Program-made: the position numbers and the translations under genes
In this document: positions 34,655-44,617 of the stretch, one piece after another
How the letters are laid out: each line of letters opens with the position of its first letter
How positions within the stretch are numbered: the stretch's first letter is position 1
Notes under the pieces: generated by a model
Seen by the model: only the letters and a program-made list of their open reading frames with translations
Databases searched by the model: none
What the model was told of the DNA's origin: nothing
Assembly (NCBI GenBank): GCA_017626095.1
Contig: JAGAJL010000018.1
Span: 1 to 64,000 of the forward strand
From: Lachnospiraceae bacterium
Lineage (GTDB): Bacteria; Bacillota; Clostridia; Lachnospirales; Lachnospiraceae
Reading direction: 5' to 3'
DNA: 64,000 nt

Positions 34655-35505
34655 ATGGATATATTATTGAAGCATATAACAATATGGGGAATGCCTATAC
34701 CTGCCGAAGGCTTTTGGAGGAAGGAAAAAAGCGGAACTTGGATGTGAAAATGATAGGGGTTCATGATGTTTTTGTCCGTCAGGAAGGCGTTTTTTCAGAA
34801 GGAAAAAAGCTGGATCCGGTTGATTTTGTAATGAACCGCTACAAGTGGGGGAAAGGTAAAGATAGCATCAATGCACTGGCGAGAAAATCCTATAATCCGC
34901 TCAAACCATTTTGTACCTATATCAATAAATTTCAGCAATTACAAGATATCGAATCGGATTCGTTTTTAAAACCCCGTTATATTCTTTCAGACGGATACGC
35001 AGATTATGAATTGCTTAATGAGTATCTGGGAAAACGAATGGTTGCTAAAGGTTTGGAACATTCCATGGGACGGGAAATTTTTCTGATTGAGACTAAAGAG
35101 GATTTATTAAAATTACAGTCATATGGGAAAGAAAAGGAATGGCTTTTTGAAGAATTTATTGCGACCAGTTATGGAAGAGATGTCAGGGTTTATAGTATCC
35201 GGGGAGAAGTTGTGGGATGTATGAAACGCCAATCGGAAAGTGATTTCAGAGCCAATGTTGCATTAGGTGCCGGTGTAACGGCATATGAGGCAACAGATGA
35301 AATTCGGCAGATTGCGAAAGATATTTATGAACAGACAAAACTGGATTTTGTGGGCATAGATTTATTATATGGAAAAGATTGTTTTTATTTTTGTGAGATT
35401 AATGTCATGCCCGGATTGGAAGGCATTGAGAAAGCCAGTGGCGTTAATGTTGCAGGGAAAATGATGGATATGATTTACGGAGATTTTTGTGATGACAAGG
35501 GCTGA
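34651..35505 (+). CDS. RimK-like ATP-grasp ligase
   Basis: A 284-residue ATP-grasp enzyme of the RimK type, which add amino acids, often glutamate, to a carboxyl group. EEFIATSYGRDVRVYSIRGE (about 170-188) and the metal-binding CEINVMPGLEG (about 250-260) are typical. The N-terminal pre-ATP-grasp fold (MNGYIIEAYNN) is present. It overlaps both neighbours, so it is coupled to the CapA-like and Mur-ligase-like proteins. The acceptor is unknown; the context suggests an envelope or poly-amino-acid substrate and not ribosomal protein S6. Confidence 0.87.
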   Translation: MNGYIIEAYNNMGNAYTCRRLLEEGKKRNLDVKMIGVHDVFVRQEGVFSEGKKLDPVDFVMNRYKWGKGKDSINALARKSYNPLKPFCTYINKFQQLQDIESDSFLKPRYILSDGYADYELLNEYLGKRMVAKGLEHSMGREIFLIETKEDLLKLQSYGKEKEWLFEEFIATSYGRDVRVYSIRGEVVGCMKRQSESDFRANVALGAGVTAYEATDEIRQIAKDIYEQTKLDFVGIDLLYGKDCFYFCEINVMPGLEGIEKASGVNVAGKMMDMIYGDFCDDKG

Positions 35506-36802
35506 GGCAGAAAACTACATTTATGAATCCTATCTAAAAGCAGAAAAAGAATGGGATTATTCCATGCCGGATTCAAAAAAAAGACATCCGGAGTTTTCAA
35601 AACCGATTTTAGAAAGTCTTAATCAGAATAGTAGGATTCCGACAGTACTCGTTACCGGCAGCAAAGGAAAAGGATCTGTAGCATGTATGATTGCACAGAT
35701 TTTATCCGGCAGCGGGAATGTCGGTTTGATGACCAGTCCGCATATTTTGAAGTTTAACGAGCGGTTTCGTGTGAACGGGAACTGTATCACGGATGAAGAG
35801 TTTTGCGAATTGACTGAAAAAACAAAAGAATTATTTGTTCCGGTCAGGGCGAGTTTGAAATCCGGAGAATGTATCAGTCCCATTGGGCTTCAGTGTGCGC
35901 TGGCATTGCAGTTTTTTTCGAATCATCATACGGATTACCGGGTTTTTGAATGCGGCAAAGGTGTAAAATATGATGATGTGAATCAAATCTTTCATGAATA
36001 TGCGGTGATTAACAGTATTTTTTTGGAACATACCAGGGAATTGGGAAATACATTTTTTGAAATTGCAAAAGACAAAGCAAGTATTATGACTGGAGACCAA
36101 AAATGTGTCTATGTGGCAAGACAGTCCGAAGAGGTTTTGGAAGTACTTTTGCAGAGAGCAGAAGAAACAAACGCAAAAATGAAGTGTTATGGAATGGACT
36201 TTTGGGAAGAAAATGTGCGGTTTTGTGAAAACGGCATGTTGTTTGATGCCTTTATTGGGGATCGGATTTATAAAGATGTGTTTCTCCCGCTTCTTGGCCG
36301 CCACCAGGCACAAAACGGAGTGCTTGCCATGACCGTTTGCCTCGATATTTTGCAGAAGGATTTCCATATTGACGGAGTCATGGATAAGCTTAAAAATGTC
36401 AAATGGCCCGGACGAATGGAAATTTTGGATAACAATCCGCTAACCATTCTGGATGCATGCATCAATAAAGAGAGTGCAAGCCTTGTGCTGGATGTGTTGA
36501 AAGAAATGAAGATTTCTAAAGTGACTGCCATTGTCGGAATACCGGATGATAAAGATTTTTTGGGGGTAGTAACAACAATTTCTCCCTTTTCATCAAAAGT
36601 GATTCTGACAAAATCATCCAACAAGCATTATATTTTTACAAAGAAACAAACGCAGATTTTAGAAGAGAACGGATATCCGAATATCTGTTTTAAAGAGCTT
36701 CCGGATGCTTTGGCATGTGCGAAAAAAGAGAAGCTGCCAATTATAATCCTCGGCACGACATCTTTGATTGCAGATGTGGAAAAACGATATCATCAGCTCT
36801 GA
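35492..36802 (+). CDS. Mur ligase / FolC-like ATP-dependent ligase
   Basis: A 436-residue Mur-ligase family protein. The P-loop VTGSKGKGSVACMIAQIL (about 52-69), TSPHILKFNERFRVNG, a central HTRELG region, and the C-terminal domain with WPGRMEIL and LDACINKESA follow the folylpolyglutamate synthase layout. Such enzymes add amino acids to carboxylates, as also do CapB and cyanophycin synthetase. FolC itself normally lies with folate genes or valS; this one lies in a CapA/ATP-grasp cluster, so another acceptor is likely. A GTG at 35489 is an equally possible start. It overlaps the ATP-grasp gene by 14 bases. Confidence 0.82.
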   Translation: MTRAEAENYIYESYLKAEKEWDYSMPDSKKRHPEFSKPILESLNQNSRIPTVLVTGSKGKGSVACMIAQILSGSGNVGLMTSPHILKFNERFRVNGNCITDEEFCELTEKTKELFVPVRASLKSGECISPIGLQCALALQFFSNHHTDYRVFECGKGVKYDDVNQIFHEYAVINSIFLEHTRELGNTFFEIAKDKASIMTGDQKCVYVARQSEEVLEVLLQRAEETNAKMKCYGMDFWEENVRFCENGMLFDAFIGDRIYKDVFLPLLGRHQAQNGVLAMTVCLDILQKDFHIDGVMDKLKNVKWPGRMEILDNNPLTILDACINKESASLVLDVLKEMKISKVTAIVGIPDDKDFLGVVTTISPFSSKVILTKSSNKHYIFTKKQTQILEENGYPNICFKELPDALACAKKEKLPIIILGTTSLIADVEKRYHQL

Positions 36803-36826
36803 AATTTGAAATGGACAGTGTAAGAT

Positions 36827-39313
36827 ATGAATAAAAGACAGCGAAAAAAGCGACAAAAAGAGCAGAAGAAAGTACTGCAGACAGAACAGCAAACACAACA
36901 ACAAATGAAACAGCAAACAGATCAAAAACAAATGCCTCAGCAGTTTCAACAAGAGACGAAACAGCAAATGCAGCAACAGACGAAGCAACATAAAAAATAT
37001 CCTGACGATATCCAAATTGTGGATCTGGCTGAGCATGATATTACGGCAGAAGGAATTGTTGAAATCAGACCGGATGTAGCAATAAAAGAACCGGATGAAA
37101 ACCGCCAGGATGCAGCAACAAAAGAAACGGTTGAAAACCGCCAGGATGCAACAAAAGATAAAACGGTTGAAATCGGTCAAGATGGTGCAACAAATGAAAC
37201 GGTTAAAACCGGACGTGATGTTTCAATAAAGGGAACAGATGAAACTAAAGAGCTTCTTTCCATGCTCTTTTCTGCATTTGTTTTATTTTTCTTTGAAATA
37301 GTAACAGAGATATCCTGCGGAAATGATATTTTTAATAATCATCTTGTATATATTGCATTGTTTTCAATTAGCTATGGCTTACTTTTCTATTTTATATGTA
37401 TTTTATCAAAAAAGAGACGAATTCAGCATATTATTCAGGCGGTGTTATTGTTTCTGCTTGGTTTTCTGTATTGCATGCTGTACTTCCTATTTTGTGAATT
37501 TCAGTTGTTTTATGATCTGAATACTTTGTTTGCGGGAGCGGGTGATGCGGTAACAAACTTCTCCGGTGATATTATTTCCATGCTTTTTACAACGGATGGT
37601 TTCTTACATTTATTTTTATACTTTCTTCCTTTTCTCTATTTTGTTACGGTGGGAAGGAAATGGTTGCCCATTCCGGCAATTTCTGTCAGAAAAAAGGGAA
37701 TGGTATTGCTCTTATCGGCGTTCTTTTTTGTGTCGAATCTGATTGTGATGCAGTTTTATCCGGCGGATAAGGATGTCTATGGTGATTATTATGATTATAA
37801 TACAGCCATAGCAGATTTTGGACTGATGACAGGAATTCGTTTAGAAGTTCGGAATACGATGTTTTCGAATGGTGAAGAGGTCGCTTTTGAAACAATGAAA
37901 CAGGTGGATTCTTCAGCTCTTCAAACGGAAATAGGAGATTCAGCTACAGAATCAGATGGAAAAACAAGTGATACAGTTTCAGATTCTTTATCGACAAATT
38001 CTGTTTCCGATAATGCCATGGAGCAGGATGAAACAGACGAACAGTTTGGAAAAAATCAAATGGATATTGATTTTGAGGCTTTAGCACAAAAAGATGGCGG
38101 CAAGTATGCTGCATTGGATCTTTATGTTGCTTCCCAGGAAGCGTCTTCTAAGAATGAATTCACCGGATTGTTTAAAGGAAAAAATCTGATTTTTATAACT
38201 GCAGAGGCATTTACAGAGGAGGCAATTGATAAAAAGAGGACCCCTACTTTGTATCGCATGGCACATAAAGGAATTCGCTTTATTGATTATTATCAGCCTT
38301 CATCTGCGGGAACGACCGGTGGTGAATATGCCAATATTTTTGGTATGCTTCCGACTGCTGGTGGCAGTTCCATGAAAAAAACGGCAACCCAATATAATTG
38401 GAGTACCATGGCATCCAGACTCTCAGAACAGGGATATTACGGAAAAGCTTATCATAATAACAGTTATACCTATTATGATCGCGATAAAACACACGTAAAT
38501 CTGGGATTTTCCGATGGCTATGAGGGAAAAGGTAACGGGTTAGAAGAATCGTTGACCGCACAATGGCCGGAAAGCGATCTGGAAATGATTCAGGGAACTT
38601 TCCCGCAATATGTGGATAAGCAACCTTTTCACATATATTATATGACAGTCAGTGGGCATAGTTTATATGAGAAAAATAAAAATGCTATGGCAAGAAAGCA
38701 TTGGGACAAGGTTGAAAATCTGAATGCTTCCGAGCCGGTAAAGACCTATTTGGCTGCTCAGATTGAATTGGATGCAGCAATGGAATATCTGATTGAACAG
38801 CTGGAAAAAGAAGGTATTGCAGAGGATACGGTTATTGTGATTTCCGCAGATCATTTTCCTTACGGATTAGATCAGAATACGGGATCTTTGACATATTTGA
38901 CAGAATTATATGGAAAGCCCATTGAAGATAATCTGTATCGGGATCATAACTGCCTGATTATCTGGAGTGAGTGTCTGGAAACAATGAATCCCATTATTGT
39001 CAATACCCCTACTTCAAGCATGGATATCCTGCCGACACTCTGTAATTTGTTTGATGTCGAATTTGACAGCAGATTTCTTCCGGGAAGAGATGTATTTTCC
39101 GATGCACAGCCATTAGTATTTACACTGGGATATGACTGGAAAACCGATAAAGGAACCTACTTAGCATCCAAAGGAAAATTCATTCCAAGTGATCCAAACG
39201 AAGAACTTCCTGAAAATTATGTGCAGGATATGAAAGCCATTGTTCGCGATAAAATAACCTATAGTAAAGGCGTTTTACAGCAGGATTATTTCCGGCATGT
39301 TTTCGCAGAATAA
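36827..39313 (+). CDS. LtaS-like membrane sulfatase with repeat-rich N-terminus
   Basis: An 828-residue protein. Residues 1-60 are basic and Gln-rich (QQTQQQMKQQTDQ). Residues about 75-140 contain about four degenerate 12-13 residue repeats (ENRQDAATKETV, ENRQDATKDKTV and more). Five membrane segments lie at about 145-320, then an Ala/Ser/Asp-rich spacer and an extracellular sulfatase/LtaS domain (about 440-770) with catalytic Thr in SSAGTTGGE (about 492), SADHFPYGL and YRDHNCLI. LtaS enzymes transfer glycerol phosphate to lipoteichoic acid. The cytoplasmic repeats are unusual for the family and may bind a partner, perhaps the preceding ligases. Confidence 0.85.
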   Translation: MNKRQRKKRQKEQKKVLQTEQQTQQQMKQQTDQKQMPQQFQQETKQQMQQQTKQHKKYPDDIQIVDLAEHDITAEGIVEIRPDVAIKEPDENRQDAATKETVENRQDATKDKTVEIGQDGATNETVKTGRDVSIKGTDETKELLSMLFSAFVLFFFEIVTEISCGNDIFNNHLVYIALFSISYGLLFYFICILSKKRRIQHIIQAVLLFLLGFLYCMLYFLFCEFQLFYDLNTLFAGAGDAVTNFSGDIISMLFTTDGFLHLFLYFLPFLYFVTVGRKWLPIPAISVRKKGMVLLLSAFFFVSNLIVMQFYPADKDVYGDYYDYNTAIADFGLMTGIRLEVRNTMFSNGEEVAFETMKQVDSSALQTEIGDSATESDGKTSDTVSDSLSTNSVSDNAMEQDETDEQFGKNQMDIDFEALAQKDGGKYAALDLYVASQEASSKNEFTGLFKGKNLIFITAEAFTEEAIDKKRTPTLYRMAHKGIRFIDYYQPSSAGTTGGEYANIFGMLPTAGGSSMKKTATQYNWSTMASRLSEQGYYGKAYHNNSYTYYDRDKTHVNLGFSDGYEGKGNGLEESLTAQWPESDLEMIQGTFPQYVDKQPFHIYYMTVSGHSLYEKNKNAMARKHWDKVENLNASEPVKTYLAAQIELDAAMEYLIEQLEKEGIAEDTVIVISADHFPYGLDQNTGSLTYLTELYGKPIEDNLYRDHNCLIIWSECLETMNPIIVNTPTSSMDILPTLCNLFDVEFDSRFLPGRDVFSDAQPLVFTLGYDWKTDKGTYLASKGKFIPSDPNEELPENYVQDMKAIVRDKITYSKGVLQQDYFRHVFAE

Positions 39314-39320
39314 AAGCATA

Positions 39321-39364
39321 AAAAATAAAACGGCAAAATATTCGTATTCTGCCGTTTATTTTTG
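39321..39364 (+). terminator. Terminator of the envelope cluster
   Basis: aaacggca at 39328-39335 pairs with tgccgttt at 39350-39357, extended by A/T pairs, followed by ATTTTTG. Confidence 0.75.
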
Positions 39365-39648
39365 TTGAAAAAAAACGTTTTTATAAGTAAAATATAATGG
39401 ATTGAGAAAATTACTTAATTCGCAATAAGATGTTCATTACGCGCAGACGTTTTTATACAACCTGTGAGTAGAATGGCAATCTTCCTTATCGAACAAATGA
39501 AAAGGAAGAATGAAATGAAAATATTGTCGGATGATAGTAATTGATATGATGTGTTCGTGGATTGTGAAAATCGCGTAGCTATATAGCAGTCCATATACAT
39601 CATGGATATGTTAAACAAATTAGGAAAATGTTAAACGGAGGGAAAAGA
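39365..39648. other. carB upstream region
   Basis: No gene seen. One 8-bp hairpin (39480-39487 with 39502-39509) is present. No PyrR-type antiterminator structure or other known pyrimidine control could be recognised by eye. Confidence 0.4.
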
Positions 39649-42600
39649 ATGTCTCAGAGAACAGATATCCACAAAGTACTGATTATCGGTTCAGGCCCGA
39701 TTATTATCGGACAGGCTTGTGAATTTGACTACTCAGGTACACAGGCATGTAAAGCATTAAAGAGTCTCGGTTATGAAATTGTATTGGTAAATTCAAACCC
39801 TGCAACCATTATGACCGATCCGGAAATTGCGGATGTGACTTATATTGAACCGTTAAATGCAGAAAGAATTGAACAGATTATTGCAAAAGAAAGACCGGAT
39901 GCAGTATTGCCCAATTTAGGTGGTCAGTCGGGTCTTAATTTATGTTCAGAGCTGGCAAAAAAAGGTGTTTTAGACAAATACGGTGTACAGGTTATCGGTG
40001 TACAGGTTGATGCCATTGAACGAGGTGAAGACCGTATTGAGTTTAAAAAGACAATGGAAAGTCTTGGCATTGAAATGGCAAGAAGTCAGGTGGCTTACAC
40101 GGTTGATGAAGCACTTGAGATTGCAGAAGGCTTAGGATATCCGGTTGTTCTTCGTCCTGCCTATACGATGGGTGGTACCGGTGGCGGTATTGTATACAAT
40201 GTTGATGAATTAAAAACTGTCTGCGCGCGTGGTCTTCAGGCAAGTCTGGTCGGACAGGTTTTAGTTGAGGAATGTGTCATCGGATGGGAAGAACTGGAAT
40301 TAGAAGTTGTTCGTGATAAAGACGGCAACATGATTACCGTATGTTTCATTGAAAATATTGATCCGATGGGTGTTCATACAGGTGATTCTTTCTGTTCCGC
40401 TCCGATGCTTACGATTTCCGAAGAAGTGCAAAAACGTCTTCAGGAAAAATCTTACAAGATTGTAGAAGCAATTCAGGTTATCGGTGGAACCAACGTACAG
40501 TGGGCACACGATCCGAAAACCGATCGCGATATCATTATCGAGATTAACCCTCGTACTTCACGTTCATCCGCTTTAGCATCCAAAGCAACCGGTTTCCCGA
40601 TCGCGTTAGTTTCTGCTAAACTTGCAACCGGTTTGACATTGAAGGACATTCCCTGTGGAAAATATGGCACTTTGGATAAATATGTTCCGGACGGAGATTA
40701 TGTTGTAATCAAATTTGCACGTTGGGCATTTGAAAAGTTCAAAGGTGTAGAAGATAAGCTGGGTACTCAGATGCGTGCTGTAGGTGAAGTCATGAGTATC
40801 GGTAAAAACTTTAAAGAAGCTTTCCAGAAAGCAATCCGAAGTCTGGAAAATGGTCGTTACGGTCTGGGACATGCAAAAGATTATGATACGCTTTCCAAAG
40901 ACGAGTTATTAAAGAAACTGATTTTCCCGAACAGTGAGCGTTACTTCCTGATTTATGAAGCAATGCGCAAAGGTGCTACTGTAGAAGAAATACATGAAAT
41001 CACAAAGATCAAAGCTTATTTCTTAGAGCAGATCAAAGAGCTCGTTGATGAGGAAGAAGCATTGGTTAAAAATGCCGGTTCTGTTCCCGCAGATGCTGCA
41101 TTAATTCAGGCAAAGAAAGATGGTTTCTCAGATAAGTATCTTGCTAAGATTTTGAATGTTGCAGAAGCAGATATCAGAAATCGTCGTATTGAATTGGGTG
41201 TTGAAGAAGCTTGGGAAGGTGTACATGTAAGTGGTACAAAAGACAGTGCTTACTACTATTCAACCTATAATGCAGAAGACAAGAATCCGGTTAGCGAAGG
41301 CAAACAAAAGATTATGATTTTAGGTGGAGGACCCAACCGTATCGGTCAGGGTATTGAATTTGACTACTGTTGTGTTCATGCTTCCTTAGCACTTAAAAAA
41401 CTTGGTTTTGAGACCATCATCGTAAACTGTAATCCGGAAACCGTTTCTACTGACTACGATACATCTGATAAGTTATACTTTGAGCCTCTGACATTAGAAG
41501 ATGTACTCAGCATTTATAAGAAAGAAAAACCGGTTGGTGTCATTGCCCAGTTCGGTGGTCAGACACCTCTTAACCTTGCAGGTGACCTCGAGAAAAACGG
41601 TGTCAGAATTCTTGGAACCTCTCCGGCTGTCATCGATTTGGCAGAAGACCGTGATCAATTCCGTGCCATGATGGATAAATTGGAAATCCCGATGCCGGAA
41701 GCAGGAATGGCAGTAACGGTGGAGGATGCTCTGGAAATCGCAGAAAAGATTGGATATCCCGTCATGGTTCGTCCTTCTTATGTATTGGGCGGACGTGGTA
41801 TGGAAGTGGTTCATGATGCGGAAAGCATGGTTGGATATATGAATGCCGCTGTCGGTGTGACACCTGACCGTCCGATTTTGATTGACCGCTTCTTAATGCA
41901 TGCAACAGAATGCGAAGCGGATGCTATCAGTGACGGAACTCATGCTTTTGTTCCTGCTGTTATGGAACACATTGAGTTAGCCGGTGTTCACTCAGGAGAT
42001 TCAGCGTGCATCATTCCTTCCCGTCATTTAAGTGAAGAAAATGTCGCTACAATCAAAGAATATACCAGAAAGATTGCAGAAGAAATGCATGTAGAAGGTT
42101 TGATGAACATGCAGTATGCAATTGAAAATGGCAAAGTATATGTATTAGAGGCTAATCCACGTGCATCCCGTACGGTTCCGTTGGTATCAAAAGTATGCAA
42201 CATCCGTATGGTGCCTCTGGCAATCGATATTATGACAAGAGATCTGACCGGCAGACCTTCGCCTGTACCGGAATTAAAAGAACAGAACATTCCTTACTAT
42301 GGCGTAAAAGAGTCGGTATTCCCGTTCAATATGTTCCCGGAGGTTGACCCGCTTCTCGGACCGGAAATGAGATCCACAGGTGAAGTTCTTGGTTTATCTG
42401 AATTCTGGGGAGAATCCTTTGTAAAAGCCCAGGAAGCAACACAGACCAGATTACCGATGGAAGGAACCGTGTTGATTTCTGTCAGTGACAAAGATAAAGA
42501 TGAAGTTGTTGCACTTGCAAAAGATTTTGAAGATGCAGGTTTCAAGATTTTAGCTTCCAAAGGAACAAAAGCTTTACTTGACGAAGCAGGAATTGCATCT

Positions 42601-42873
42601 GAGGTTGCGTTGAAGCTTCAGGAAGGCAGACCGAACATTCTGGATTTGATTACAAACGGAAAGATTGATTTAATCGTCAATACACCCGATGGTGGCGCAA
42701 GCGGCTGGGATGACAGTTATTTACGTAAGAATGCAATTAAGAAAAAAGTTCCTTATATGACTACGATGGCTGCTGCAAAAGCAACAATCAGTGGTATTAA
42801 GACCATGAAAGAGCATGGCGGAAGTCAGGTTAAGTCTTTGCAGGAATTACATGCACAGATTCAGCCGAAATAG
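39649..42873 (+). CDS. carB: Carbamoyl-phosphate synthase large subunit
   Basis: A 1074-residue enzyme, the full usual length. Two homologous ATP-grasp halves are seen, beginning KVLIIGSGPIIIGQACEFDY and IMILGGGPNRIGQGIEFDYC, each with phosphate-binding loops (RPAYTMGGTGGG, RPSYVLGGRGME), and a C-terminal MGS-like regulatory domain (about 935-1074, VLISVSDKDKDEVVALAKDF). It makes carbamoyl phosphate for pyrimidines and arginine with the glutaminase CarA. carA is not in the window, although the two are usually adjacent. The start at 39649 follows GGAGGG. A perfect 16-bp hairpin follows the gene. Confidence 0.96.
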   Translation: MSQRTDIHKVLIIGSGPIIIGQACEFDYSGTQACKALKSLGYEIVLVNSNPATIMTDPEIADVTYIEPLNAERIEQIIAKERPDAVLPNLGGQSGLNLCSELAKKGVLDKYGVQVIGVQVDAIERGEDRIEFKKTMESLGIEMARSQVAYTVDEALEIAEGLGYPVVLRPAYTMGGTGGGIVYNVDELKTVCARGLQASLVGQVLVEECVIGWEELELEVVRDKDGNMITVCFIENIDPMGVHTGDSFCSAPMLTISEEVQKRLQEKSYKIVEAIQVIGGTNVQWAHDPKTDRDIIIEINPRTSRSSALASKATGFPIALVSAKLATGLTLKDIPCGKYGTLDKYVPDGDYVVIKFARWAFEKFKGVEDKLGTQMRAVGEVMSIGKNFKEAFQKAIRSLENGRYGLGHAKDYDTLSKDELLKKLIFPNSERYFLIYEAMRKGATVEEIHEITKIKAYFLEQIKELVDEEEALVKNAGSVPADAALIQAKKDGFSDKYLAKILNVAEADIRNRRIELGVEEAWEGVHVSGTKDSAYYYSTYNAEDKNPVSEGKQKIMILGGGPNRIGQGIEFDYCCVHASLALKKLGFETIIVNCNPETVSTDYDTSDKLYFEPLTLEDVLSIYKKEKPVGVIAQFGGQTPLNLAGDLEKNGVRILGTSPAVIDLAEDRDQFRAMMDKLEIPMPEAGMAVTVEDALEIAEKIGYPVMVRPSYVLGGRGMEVVHDAESMVGYMNAAVGVTPDRPILIDRFLMHATECEADAISDGTHAFVPAVMEHIELAGVHSGDSACIIPSRHLSEENVATIKEYTRKIAEEMHVEGLMNMQYAIENGKVYVLEANPRASRTVPLVSKVCNIRMVPLAIDIMTRDLTGRPSPVPELKEQNIPYYGVKESVFPFNMFPEVDPLLGPEMRSTGEVLGLSEFWGESFVKAQEATQTRLPMEGTVLISVSDKDKDEVVALAKDFEDAGFKILASKGTKALLDEAGIASEVALKLQEGRPNILDLITNGKIDLIVNTPDGGASGWDDSYLRKNAIKKKVPYMTTMAAAKATISGIKTMKEHGGSQVKSLQELHAQIQPK

Positions 42874-42938
42874 CTGACAAAGCTTATCTATATTGACATT
42901 TCTGGATGAAATGAAATTGTATCTAAAATGATATTTCT

Positions 42939-42974
42939 ACATGACAGAAATCACGTTTGTGATTTCTGTCATGT
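42939..42974 (+). terminator. Perfect 16-bp hairpin after carB
   Basis: 42939-42954 pairs perfectly with 42959-42974 around a GTTT loop. There is no T run after it, so it may act as a terminator only weakly or protect the carB mRNA end. Confidence 0.55.
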
Positions 42975-43252
42975 TAAACAAATCTTATCAAGATATTTTG
43001 TTCTTATCTTGTTTTCAGTTCTTTTTAAATTGTTTTGCAAATCCGAAAAGGAAATTAACAAATCAATCAACAAGATTCACAAGAAAATGAAAATTACATA
43101 CTTTTAAAGCAAGCAAGGGGAATAGGTATGCCCGAGGGAGCGATAGCGGAATTATCGGATAGGTATCGGCTTGGATTATCGGAAAAACAATGAATAAAGA
43201 ATGAAGATTTGCAAAGACTATGATAATACAGAAAAAAGCCGGAGGATGATCT
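42975..43252. other. Gene-free stretch before the DUF819 gene
   Basis: Apart from AT-rich sequence I see only three short repeats of a tatcgg-type word around 43150-43185. No promoter of good quality or RNA structure was found. Confidence 0.35.
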
Positions 43253-44428
43253 ATGATTCGGGATGGGTTTATGTACTTGGCAACATTGGTTTTTATTACT
43301 GCAATTTTAGTATGTCTCCCTCAAATCTTTAAAGGCAGGAGGGCAAAAAAAGTATTCAGTTTTGCTCCGCCGATTGTATTAATTTATTTGGGGATGATGC
43401 TGTTTTGTACTGTGAGGCTGTGGGACTTGGAGGCAACTGCAGATGCCTATGGTAATTTGAAAAATCCACTGCTCTATGCGATGTTGTTTATTATGCTGCT
43501 TCGTTGTGATATGAGAATTATTTTAAAATTGGGACCGAAAATGTTGATTGGATTTTTTGCAGCAACGTTTTCGATTGGACTTGGTTTTGTAGTTTCCTAT
43601 GCCATTTTTCATAATCTTCTTGGCGCAGGTGCATGGAAATCTCTCGGTGCTCTATGCGGAAGCTGGATGGGAGGCGGAGGAAATATGATGGCTATTCAGG
43701 CGGCACTTGATGTCGATGAAGCTAGTATGGCATATGCCTTGGTTATGGATTCTATTTGTGCTACAATATATGTAATGTTTCTGCTTTGGGCAATCGGCAG
43801 GGCGGATAAATTCAATGCATGGACAAAGTCGGATACATCAATCATTGATGCTGTTGGAAAGAGTTTGGAAAAAGAAGCCCGGGCTAACTCCAAAATATTG
43901 ACATGGCAGAATCTTGCAGTGATAATCGGTTCAGGACTGATCGTTTCAGCTCTATGTCAAAAAGCAGGGGTATTTTTAAACGGATATTTACCTTTCTTTG
44001 ATAAGGCTACATGGACGGTTCTGTCTGTCACATTACTCGGTGTTATGTTTGCATTAACGCCTTTGGGGAAATTAAAGGGGACCGAAGAAGTATCCAATGT
44101 CATGCTTTATATTGTTGTTGCCTTGATTGCGTCACGTGCAGATCTTTCTGCTATTGGAAATGCACCCGCCTGGCTGTTGAGTGGATTTGTGATTTTAATC
44201 ATACACGTGATTATTATGCTATTTCTGGCAAAGGTATTTAAAATGGATATTTTCACCTGTTGTGTTGCATCTCTTGCAAATATTGGAGGAACGGCAACTG
44301 CTCCGGTATTGGCAGGTACGTACAGTAGTGCACTCGTTCCTGTGGGAATTATCATGGCTTTATTAGGTTATGTGGTTGGAACAGGAGGAGGCCTTTTGGT
44401 GGCGCAGATGATGAGTTATTTTGGATAA
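43253..44428 (+). CDS. DUF819-family membrane protein
   Basis: A 391-residue polytopic membrane protein with about ten hydrophobic segments. It matches DUF819 (YjcL-like): the Gly-rich GALCGSWMGGGGNMMAIQ (about 140) and SLANIGGTATAPVLAGTYS (about 340) are helix-hairpin motifs that resemble those of secondary transporters. Proteins of this family may transport small amino acids or peptides, but the substrate of this one cannot be read from the sequence. GGAGGATGATCT precedes the ATG. It appears to be transcribed alone. Confidence 0.85.
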   Translation: MIRDGFMYLATLVFITAILVCLPQIFKGRRAKKVFSFAPPIVLIYLGMMLFCTVRLWDLEATADAYGNLKNPLLYAMLFIMLLRCDMRIILKLGPKMLIGFFAATFSIGLGFVVSYAIFHNLLGAGAWKSLGALCGSWMGGGGNMMAIQAALDVDEASMAYALVMDSICATIYVMFLLWAIGRADKFNAWTKSDTSIIDAVGKSLEKEARANSKILTWQNLAVIIGSGLIVSALCQKAGVFLNGYLPFFDKATWTVLSVTLLGVMFALTPLGKLKGTEEVSNVMLYIVVALIASRADLSAIGNAPAWLLSGFVILIIHVIIMLFLAKVFKMDIFTCCVASLANIGGTATAPVLAGTYSSALVPVGIIMALLGYVVGTGGGLLVAQMMSYFG

Positions 44429-44617
44429 ATTATATATAAATAAATAGGAAAGATAAAAAGAAAAATGAAAAGCTAAAATAACAGGTAAACGACTAATTAA
44501 TGTATTTGATGATTTCACTCTTGGTTTAAGTTCGAATATTAAATATTAAAGAAACATAAAATGGAATAAATTGATACAATAAAATAGGTACAAAAGATAA
44601 AGAAGAGAGGGAACTGT

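Noticed and set aside
35492..36802. Housekeeping FolC
   Set aside because: The fold fits, but the CapA and ATP-grasp context makes folate polyglutamylation doubtful, so no gene symbol was given.
37323..37520. Hydrophobic 65-codon frame within the LtaS-like gene
   Set aside because: It is a shifted reading of the membrane segments of the real gene.
39365..39648. PyrR-type attenuator before carB
   Set aside because: No PyrR-binding loop or antiterminator and terminator pair was found; only a small hairpin is present.
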